Assembly (NCBI RefSeq): GCF_013410355.1
Contig: NZ_JACCFI010000001.1
Coordinates: 1,054,001 to 1,118,000 of the forward strand
Direction: 5' to 3'
DNA from: Agromyces hippuratus
Lineage (GTDB): Bacteria > Actinomycetota > Actinomycetes > Actinomycetales > Microbacteriaceae
Length of the DNA stretch: 64,000 nucleotides
Shown one piece after another: positions 57,857 through 64,000 of this stretch (within the stretch, counting starts at the first letter, position 1; each line of letters starts with the position of its first letter). The translations under genes and the position numbers were made by a program. Under the pieces are notes generated by a model, which was not told the DNA's origin, made no database searches, and saw only the letters and a list, made by a program, of their open reading frames with translations.

Positions 57857-60467
57857 GATCGAGAGCACCCAAGAGGATGCCGGTGCGCGAGACGTCGTCA
57901 TCATCGGCGGCGGACCCGCGGCGCACCGGCTCGCCGACAGCCTGCACGCGCGCGACACCGGTCGCACCCTGCGCGTCACGGTCGTCGGCGAGGAACTGCA
58001 CGACCCGTACGACCGCGTCGCACTCAGCACGAGACTCGCGGATGGCGCGGTCGACCTGACCCTGCAGCCCTCGTCGATGTGGGACGACGACCGCATCCGG
58101 CTCGTCACCGGCGAGCGCGTCATCGCCGTCGATCCCGACGCGCACACGGCGACCACGTCGGGCGGCCTGACCCTGCACTGGGACGAACTCGTCTTCGCCA
58201 CGGGCTCGAGCGCCCCGGTGCCCGAGATCCCCGGCAGCGGCCACGCCCGCGTCTACCGCACGATCGACGACGTCGACGCCCTCGTCGCCGAGACGCGGGA
58301 ACTCGCTGAGCGGCACGGCCGCCCCGCGCAGGTCGTGGTGGCGGGCGGCGGGTTGCTCGGGCTCGAGGCCGCAGGCGGGCTGGCCAGGCTCGGCGCGCAC
58401 ACCGCGGTCGTGCACTCCGGCGGCTGGCTCATGTCAGCCCAGCTCGACGAAGGTGCGGGGCGCGCGCTCGGCCGCATCATCTCGGCGCAGGGCATCGGCC
58501 TGCACCTCGGCACCCGCCCCGCCGCCGTGCTGACCGAAGGCGATGCGGTCGTCGGCGTCGAACTCGCGAACGGGCGCCGCATCGACGCCGATCTCGTCGT
58601 CTTCGCGATCGGCATCAGGCCGCGCGACGAACTCGCCCGCGAGCTCGGGCTCGAGCTCGGCCCGCGCGGTGGCATCGCGATCAGCACGGCGTGCGCGGCA
58701 TCCGCTGCTCATGTCTGGGCGATCGGCGAGGTAGCGAGCTTCGAGGGGCGCTGCACCGGGCTCGTCGCACCCGCCAACGCAATGGCCGAGGTCGTGGCCG
58801 ACCGGCTGCTCGGCGGCGCCGCGGAGTTCACGAGTGTCGACGACGCGACGAAGCTTAAGCTCTCGGGGGTCGACGTCGCGAGCTTCGGCGATGCGTTCGC
58901 GCGAACCGACCAGGCGCTCGAGATCGTCTACGCCGACCCGGCTCGCGGGCTGTACCAGAAGCTCGTGGTGACCGGCGACGCGAAGACCCTGCTCGGCGGC
59001 GTCTTCGTGGGCGACGCCTCTCCGTACGCGTCGCTGCGCCCACTGCTCGGCACGCAGCTCTCGAGCGAGCCGGCGGCGTACCTCTCCGCCTCCGGCATGG
59101 AGGCGCCGGCCGGCGACGAACTGCCCGCCGGAGCGCTCGTCTGCGCGTGCAACAACGTGAGCGCGGGCACCATCCGCGACGCCGTCAGCGGTGCGCACGC
59201 CGATCACGCCGAGGGTTGCGGCGAACTCGGCGCACTGAAGACCTGCACTCGCGCCGGCACGCAGTGCGGCTCGTGCGTGCCGCTCGTGAAGAAGCTGCTC
59301 GAGTCGGAGCTGCTGAAGTCGGGCATCACGCCCTCCCGGGCGCTCTGCGAGCACTTCGCACTCTCGCGCCAGGAGCTCTTCGAGTCGGTGCGCGTGCTCG
59401 AACTCGCGTCGTTCGACGAGATCGTCGCGCGGCTCGGCAGCGGCCGCGGCTGCGACGTCTGCAAGCCCGTCATCGGCTCCATCCTCGCGACGCAGCACGG
59501 CTCGTACATCCTCGACGGCGGCCGCGGCGGCCTGCAGGACACGAACGACCGGGCCATGGCGAACATGCAGAAGGACGGCACCTACTCGGTGGTCCCCCGC
59601 ATTCCCGCCGGCGAGATCACGCCGCAGAAGCTCGCCGTGATCGCGCAGGTCGCGACGGACTTCGGCCTCTACACGAAGATCACGGGCGGCCAGCGCATCG
59701 ACCTCTTCGGCGCACGGCTCGACCAGCTGCCCGACATCTGGAGGCAGCTCGTCGACGCGGGGTTCGAGTCGGGCCAGGCCTACGGCAAGGCGCTGCGCAA
59801 CGTGAAGAGCTGCGTCGGATCGACCTGGTGCCGCTTCGGCGTGCAGGACTCGGTGTCGATGGCCGTGCAGCTCGAGCTCCGCTACCGCGGCCTCCGGTCG
59901 CCGCACAAGCTGAAATTCGGCGTCTCGGGCTGCGCCCGCGAGTGCGCCGAGGCGAGGGCGAAGGATGTCGGCGTGATCGCCACCGACCTGGGCTGGAACA
60001 TGTACGTCGGCGGCAACGGCGGCTTCCAGCCCGCGCACGCGCAGCTGCTCGCGAGCGACCTGGACGACGAGACGCTGCTGCGCTACATCGACCGCTACAT
60101 CATGTACTACGTGCGCACCGCCGACCGGCTGCAGCGCACGGCCCGATGGATCGAAGACCTCGAGGGCGGCCTCGACCATGTGCGCGACGTCGTCGTGCAC
60201 GACTCGCTCGGCCTCGCCGACGAACTCGAGCAGGCGATGGCGACCCACGTCGACACCTATGAGGACGAGTGGGCGGCGACGCTCGCCGACCCCGAGCGGC
60301 TCCGGCGATTCCGCTCCTTCGTGAACGCCCCGCACGTGCCCGACCCCACGATCGCGCGGGTGCCCGAGCGCGAGCAGTTCAGGCCGGCCACCGCCGACGA
60401 GCGCGAGCGCGGCGAGGCCGTGCTCGTCTCGGGCCCGAGCATCCCGGTGCGCGGAGTCGACGCATGA
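57855..60467 (+). CDS. nirB: Nitrite reductase (NADH) large subunit
   Basis: An 870-residue soluble siroheme enzyme reducing nitrite to ammonium. FAD-binding GGGPAAHRLAD at the N terminus and NAD site VVVAGGGLLGLEAAGGL; two BFD-like [2Fe-2S] regions (LVCACNNVSAG and CTRAGTQCGSCVPL; then GRGCDVCKPV); nitrite/sulfite reductase domain with siroheme/4Fe-4S cysteines in SCVGSTWCRFG and VSGCARECAEA. ATG 57855 follows GGGAGG by five bases; ATG 57822 in the upstream repeat is in frame and also possible. Stop overlaps sumT (ATGA). Confidence 0.96.
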   Translation: MIESTQEDAGARDVVIIGGGPAAHRLADSLHARDTGRTLRVTVVGEELHDPYDRVALSTRLADGAVDLTLQPSSMWDDDRIRLVTGERVIAVDPDAHTATTSGGLTLHWDELVFATGSSAPVPEIPGSGHARVYRTIDDVDALVAETRELAERHGRPAQVVVAGGGLLGLEAAGGLARLGAHTAVVHSGGWLMSAQLDEGAGRALGRIISAQGIGLHLGTRPAAVLTEGDAVVGVELANGRRIDADLVVFAIGIRPRDELARELGLELGPRGGIAISTACAASAAHVWAIGEVASFEGRCTGLVAPANAMAEVVADRLLGGAAEFTSVDDATKLKLSGVDVASFGDAFARTDQALEIVYADPARGLYQKLVVTGDAKTLLGGVFVGDASPYASLRPLLGTQLSSEPAAYLSASGMEAPAGDELPAGALVCACNNVSAGTIRDAVSGAHADHAEGCGELGALKTCTRAGTQCGSCVPLVKKLLESELLKSGITPSRALCEHFALSRQELFESVRVLELASFDEIVARLGSGRGCDVCKPVIGSILATQHGSYILDGGRGGLQDTNDRAMANMQKDGTYSVVPRIPAGEITPQKLAVIAQVATDFGLYTKITGGQRIDLFGARLDQLPDIWRQLVDAGFESGQAYGKALRNVKSCVGSTWCRFGVQDSVSMAVQLELRYRGLRSPHKLKFGVSGCARECAEARAKDVGVIATDLGWNMYVGGNGGFQPAHAQLLASDLDDETLLRYIDRYIMYYVRTADRLQRTARWIEDLEGGLDHVRDVVVHDSLGLADELEQAMATHVDTYEDEWAATLADPERLRRFRSFVNAPHVPDPTIARVPEREQFRPATADERERGEAVLVSGPSIPVRGVDA

Positions 60468-61240
60468 CCGGCCGCGTGACCCTCGTCGGCGGCGGTCCCG
60501 GCCGCGAGGACCTGCTGACCCTCGCCGCCGCGCGCGCCCTCGCAGTTGCCGACGTCGTGCTCTTCGACCGGCTCGCACCGCACGAGCGACTGCACGAACT
60601 GGCACCCGGAGCCGAACTCGTCGACGTCGGCAAGCGGCCGGGCCACCACGCCGTGCCGCAGCACGAGATCGAGGCGCTCCTCGTCGGGCACGCGCTCGCG
60701 GGCCGACACGTCGTGCGGCTGAAGGGCGGCGACCCCTACGTGCTCGGGCGCGGCGGTGAGGAGGTGCTCGCCTGCCATGCCGCGGGCGTGCCCGTCGAGG
60801 TCATCCCCGGCGTCACGAGCGCCGTCGCCGTTCCCGGCGCCGCGGGCATCCCGCTCACGCACCGCGGCATCAGCCACCTCTTCACCGTCGTGTCCGGCCA
60901 TGCGCCGCTCACCGAGCACGAACTGGAGCACCTCGCGGGTCTCGGCGGCACGATCGTCGTGCTCATGGGCGTGAACTCGCTGCCCGCGCTGACGGCGGGC
61001 CTCGCCCGATTCGGCATGTCGGCGCACATGCCCGTCGCGATCGTCGAGCGGGGGTTCAGCGCCGGCCAGCGCACGACGATCGGCGACCTGGCCGGCATCG
61101 TGGTCGCAGCGGGGCGAGCCCGCGTCACGTCTCCCGCGGTCGTGGTGATCGGCGAAGTCGTGCGCCTCGCGCACGACGGCGATGCGAGCGCCGCCGAGCT
61201 CATGGACCGTGCAGCCGGCTTCGCGGCGGTGGCCGGGTGA
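60464..61240 (+). CDS. cobA: Uroporphyrinogen-III C-methyltransferase
   Basis: A 258-residue SAM-dependent enzyme making precorrin-2, the siroheme precursor needed by NirB. Signature VTLVGGGPGREDLLTL, VVRLKGGDPYVLGRGGEE, and VEVIPGVTSAVAVPGAAG IPLTHRG (given here in parts) are present. It is a stand-alone SUMT without HemD or CysG domains; a precorrin-2 dehydrogenase/ferrochelatase is not in the window. Coupled to nirB (ATGA overlap) and to the following gene (GTGA overlap). Confidence 0.96.
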   Translation: MTGRVTLVGGGPGREDLLTLAAARALAVADVVLFDRLAPHERLHELAPGAELVDVGKRPGHHAVPQHEIEALLVGHALAGRHVVRLKGGDPYVLGRGGEEVLACHAAGVPVEVIPGVTSAVAVPGAAGIPLTHRGISHLFTVVSGHAPLTEHELEHLAGLGGTIVVLMGVNSLPALTAGLARFGMSAHMPVAIVERGFSAGQRTTIGDLAGIVVAAGRARVTSPAVVVIGEVVRLAHDGDASAAELMDRAAGFAAVAG

Positions 61241-62367
61241 GCGACCTCCTCGAGTGCGCACCGGGATTCCGCGCCGACCAGCTCGCGGGCTTCCGCATCG
61301 GTGTGACGAGCGACCGACGCTCGGCCGACCTCATCGACGCCCTCGCCCGCCGCGGCGCGACGGTGATCCACGCCCCCACGCTGCGCATGACGAATGCGCT
61401 CTCCGACGATCCCGTCATCGCCGATACCCGCGCGATCGTCGAGGCCCGCCCCGACGTGCTCCTCGCGACGACCGCGTACGGGGTGCGCCGCTGGTTCGAG
61501 GTCGCGGATGCCGCGGGGCTCGGCGAGGACCTCCTCGACGCGCTCTCCGACACGGCGATCCTCGTGCGCGGGCCGAAGGCGCGCGGCGGCATCCGCGCAG
61601 CCGGGCTCAACGACGTCGGGATGAGCGCGCAGGAGACGACGGAGTCGCTCATCGACGAGGTGCTCGCGAACTACCCCGCGGGGCTGACCGTCGCCGTGCA
61701 GTTGCACGGGTTCCTCGAGCCCTCGCAGCTCGAACGCCTGGATGCGTCCCATGCCCGAGTCCTCACGGTCGCGCCCTACCGCTGGGTGGAGATCGACGAG
61801 TCCGATGACCGCGTCGAGCGGCTCATCGAGTCGGCGTGCACGGGCGGCCTCGACGCGATCACGTTCACCAGCGCCCCGGCCGTGCACGCCCTGTTCGGTG
61901 CCGCCGAGGCGATGGGGCGCTACGATGATCTCGTCGACGCGATGTGCGGTCCCGTCGTCGCGGCCGCGGTCGGCCCCGTCACGGCGCTGCCGCTCGTCGC
62001 CGCCGGAATCGAGCCGATCCAGCCCGACCGCTATCGCATGGGCGCGCTCATCCGCCTCGTCTGCGAGCACCTCGAGACCGAGCGCGTCGTGCGCCTCGAG
62101 ACCAGGCACGGCCCGCTCGCGCTGCGAGGGTCCGTCGTCGACGTCGCCGACCGACGCGTCTCGCTGGCCCCTGTGGCACTCATGATCCTCCGCTCGCTCA
62201 TGCAGGCCCGGGGCTCGGTGGTCGCGCGCGACCGACTCGTCTCCGGCCTGCCGGGAACGAACGACGAGCACGCGCTCGAGGTGGCCCTCAGCAGGCTCCG
62301 CCAGACCCTCGCCGTGCCCGGGCTCATCGCCACGGTGGTCAAACGGGGGTACCGCATCGACGTGTGA
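61237..62367 (+). CDS. nnaR: HemD-like/winged-helix nitrate-nitrite regulator (NnaR type)
   Basis: A 376-residue protein. Residues ~15-255 are a uroporphyrinogen-III synthase (HemD) fold (FRIGVTSDRRSADLIDALARR, ITFTSAPAVHALF); residues ~285-376 an OmpR-type winged helix (VDVADRRVSLAPVALMILRSL ... KRGYRIDV). This matches NnaR of Streptomyces and Mycobacterium, which activates nitrate/nitrite genes with GlnR. Whether HemD retains activity is unclear. GTG start overlaps the sumT stop. Confidence 0.9.
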   Translation: MSDLLECAPGFRADQLAGFRIGVTSDRRSADLIDALARRGATVIHAPTLRMTNALSDDPVIADTRAIVEARPDVLLATTAYGVRRWFEVADAAGLGEDLLDALSDTAILVRGPKARGGIRAAGLNDVGMSAQETTESLIDEVLANYPAGLTVAVQLHGFLEPSQLERLDASHARVLTVAPYRWVEIDESDDRVERLIESACTGGLDAITFTSAPAVHALFGAAEAMGRYDDLVDAMCGPVVAAAVGPVTALPLVAAGIEPIQPDRYRMGALIRLVCEHLETERVVRLETRHGPLALRGSVVDVADRRVSLAPVALMILRSLMQARGSVVARDRLVSGLPGTNDEHALEVALSRLRQTLAVPGLIATVVKRGYRIDV

Positions 62368-62503
62368 TCCCTGCCTCACATCCGCCGCCGTCACCGGTGA
62401 GCAGGTGGAGACGCAGGGTTTACCACCGGACCGATCCGCAGAAACACGACGTCAATAACTTCGAGTCGAAGGATCCACTCGTGATCGAACCCCGGAGGCA
62501 CCG

Positions 62504-63901
62504 ATGACCCAGACCGTGAGCACCGCTCCCGCCGCGACATCCGAAATGCCCACGACGACGGCCCCGGCCGCCCTCACGATGCGTCCAGGTCGCTGGATCG
62601 ACGGATGGGACGCCGAGGACACCGGCCAGTGGGAGGCGCAGGGACGCGCGATCGCGCGCCGCAACCTCAACTGGTCGATCTTCGCGGAGTTCCTCGGATT
62701 CGTGGTGTGGCAGCTCTGGAGCATCGTCGCGGTCACGCTGCCGAAGGCGGGCTTCGACCTCTCGACGGGCGAGATCTTCTGGCTGATCTCCATCCCGAGC
62801 CTCGTGGGTGCGACCCTCCGCATCCCGTACTCGTTCCTGGTGCCGAAGTACGGCGGCCGCAACTGGACCATCATCTCGGCCGGGCTGCTCCTCGCACCGA
62901 CCATCGCGATGGTCGTCTGCGTGTCCAACCCCGAGACGCCATTCCCGGTGCTGCTCTGCGCCGCAGCACTCGCGGGCTTCGGCGGCGGCAACTTCGCCAG
63001 CTCGATGTCGAACATCACGTTCTTCTACCCGCAGCGCGAGAAGGGCTGGGCGCTCGGCCTGAATGCGGCCGGCGGCAACCTCGGCGCTGCCGTCGCCCAG
63101 TTAGTGGTGCCGATCGTCATCACGATCGGCGCGGGCGCGACGCTCAACCTCCCGGTCGCCGGCTGGATCTGGATCCCGTTCATCCTCATCGCCATGATCG
63201 GCGCCGCCCGCTACATGAACAACCTCTCCAACGCCAAGGCGGACTTCTCCGGCTCGGCCGCGGCGCTCAAGGAGCCCCACCTCTGGCTGCTCTCGCTGCT
63301 CTACATCGGCACGTTCGGCTCGTTCATCGGATTCGCCAGCGTGTTCCCGAAGCTCATCGCCGACCAGTTCCCCGAGTTCTCGGCGATCGCCATCGGCGGC
63401 GCATCCGTCTCGCTCGCCTTCCTGGGTGCGCTCGTCGGCTCGCTGGCCCGGCCCTACGGCGGTCGGCTCTCCGACCGGTTCGGCGGTGCGCGCATCACGA
63501 TGTTCGCGTTCGCCGCGATGGCCCTCATCACGATCGCCGTGCTCCTGACCCTCCCGCTCGCCAGCTTCTGGCTCTTCCTCGGCCTGTTCCTCCTGCTCTT
63601 CGCCTCGGCCGGCATCGGCAACGGCTCCACCTATCGCATGGTGCCGATCGTCTTCGCCGTTCGCGGCGGCGGCACCGGCGACGTGTCGACGCAGCGCAAG
63701 TCCGCGGCCGCACTGGGCCTCATCTCGGCCATCGGCGCCTACGGCGGCTTCCTCATCCCGCAGGCGCTGAACCTCTCGTTCCAGTCGACCGGAACGTACG
63801 CCGCCGCGTTCATCGGATTCATCGCCGCCTACGCGCTGCTGCTCGTGCTCACCTGGGGCGTGTACGTGCGCTCCAGCAAGCTCAGCGCCCACAAGATCTG
63901 A
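62504..63901 (+). CDS. narK: Nitrate/nitrite transporter, MFS family
   Basis: A 465-residue, 12-helix permease. The nitrate-signature motif is visible as GFGGGNFASSMSNITFFYP and WALGLNAAGGNLGAAVAQ, with a second glycine-rich signature region later (SAGIGNGSTYRMVPIVF). Imports nitrate for the reductase gene that follows. GGAGG lies before the ATG; the 136-base gap after nnaR leaves room for its own promoter, but no GlnR box was identified there. A cytosolic N-terminal ~65 residues precede helix 1. Confidence 0.95.
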   Translation: MTQTVSTAPAATSEMPTTTAPAALTMRPGRWIDGWDAEDTGQWEAQGRAIARRNLNWSIFAEFLGFVVWQLWSIVAVTLPKAGFDLSTGEIFWLISIPSLVGATLRIPYSFLVPKYGGRNWTIISAGLLLAPTIAMVVCVSNPETPFPVLLCAAALAGFGGGNFASSMSNITFFYPQREKGWALGLNAAGGNLGAAVAQLVVPIVITIGAGATLNLPVAGWIWIPFILIAMIGAARYMNNLSNAKADFSGSAAALKEPHLWLLSLLYIGTFGSFIGFASVFPKLIADQFPEFSAIAIGGASVSLAFLGALVGSLARPYGGRLSDRFGGARITMFAFAAMALITIAVLLTLPLASFWLFLGLFLLLFASAGIGNGSTYRMVPIVFAVRGGGTGDVSTQRKSAAALGLISAIGAYGGFLIPQALNLSFQSTGTYAAAFIGFIAAYALLLVLTWGVYVRSSKLSAHKI

Positions 63902-63912
63902 ATCGAGACCGG

Positions 63913-64000
63913 ATGAGCCGCTCCGCCGACACGCACTGCCCCTACTGCGCGCTGCAATGCGCCATGACCCTCACCCCGGCAACGGCAACGGATGCTTCGA
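63913..64000 (+). CDS. Molybdopterin nitrate reductase, N-terminal fragment
   Basis: Only 29 codons are in the window: MSRSADTHCPYCALQCAMTL... The CPYCALQC spacing is the start of the N-terminal [4Fe-4S] site of molybdopterin-dependent assimilatory nitrate reductases (NasC/NarB type), and the position right after narK fits. The rest lies beyond the right edge, so catalytic parts cannot be checked. Confidence 0.75.
   Translation, partial: MSRSADTHCPYCALQCAMTLTPATATDAS

Overview
The window is a GC-rich chromosomal segment from an actinobacterium, most likely the family Microbacteriaceae (Agromyces or a close relative). That placement is inferred from composition, from the GlgE-type glycogen genes, from GatCAB, from the gene order yraN-comM-dprA-(phosphoesterase)-xerC next to rpsB-tsf-pyrH-frr-cdsA, and from many genes with a TANNNT hexamer 6-7 bases before the start codon (leaderless-type promoters). 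It is mostly core chromosome. I see no prophage, integrase, transposase, CRISPR array or rRNA.

Layout. 1-4.4 kb: 5' end of nadE, a Kef-type antiporter, tRNA-Arg(TCT), orn, tRNA-His(GTG), a small zincin, and a D,D-carboxypeptidase homologue lacking two of its three active-site motifs. 4.4-8.1 kb: a TPP-riboswitch-led ECF transporter operon (YkoE-like S component, double ABC ATPase, EcfT) ending in a P-loop kinase. 8.1-20.6 kb: GerW-like protein, dinB, gatCAB, a Tat-exported phosphoesterase, a fic gene behind a multi-half-site operator, ligA and mnmA. 20.7-34.4 kb: cysteine desulfurase, then glycogen and maltosyl-phosphate metabolism (glgX, glgP, glgE-glgB), with ybaK, a compositionally foreign DUF3800 gene and a cNMP-domain flavoprotein in between. 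34.4-42.6 kb: YbbN-like protein, membrane proteins, a hendecad coiled-coil DivIVA-like protein, AI-2E permease, hydrolase, transglycosylase and a GYxxxxVD-repeat protein. 42.6-57.2 kb: cdsA, frr, pyrH, tsf, rpsB, an M23 peptidase, xerC, dprA, comM, yraN, rnhB, lepB, rplS and map. 57.2-64 kb: a nitrate/nitrite assimilation island (nirD divergent from nirB-sumT-nnaR, then narK and the start of a molybdopterin nitrate reductase).

How the genes work together. The nitrate island is self-consistent: NarK imports nitrate, the truncated last gene would reduce it to nitrite, NirBD reduces nitrite to ammonium, SumT makes the siroheme precursor, and the HemD-winged-helix protein (NnaR type) is the probable local activator. 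A GTTAC-N6-GAAAC-N6-GAAAC element between nirD and nirB matches GlnR boxes. The glycogen set (GlgE, GlgB, GlgX, GlgP) covers polymer building from maltose-1-phosphate, branching, debranching and phosphorolysis; treS, pep2 and glgC/glgA are not in the window.

Most notable signals: the fic operator array, the GlnR boxes plus a 34-bp triplication over the nirB start, an essentially uninterrupted 11-residue repeat through the DivIVA-like protein, the degenerate carboxypeptidase, a perfect 27-bp inverted repeat between convergent genes, an (AS)n microsatellite inside xerC, and strong excess of the octamer CGGATGCC. No intergenic gap exceeds 300 bases.
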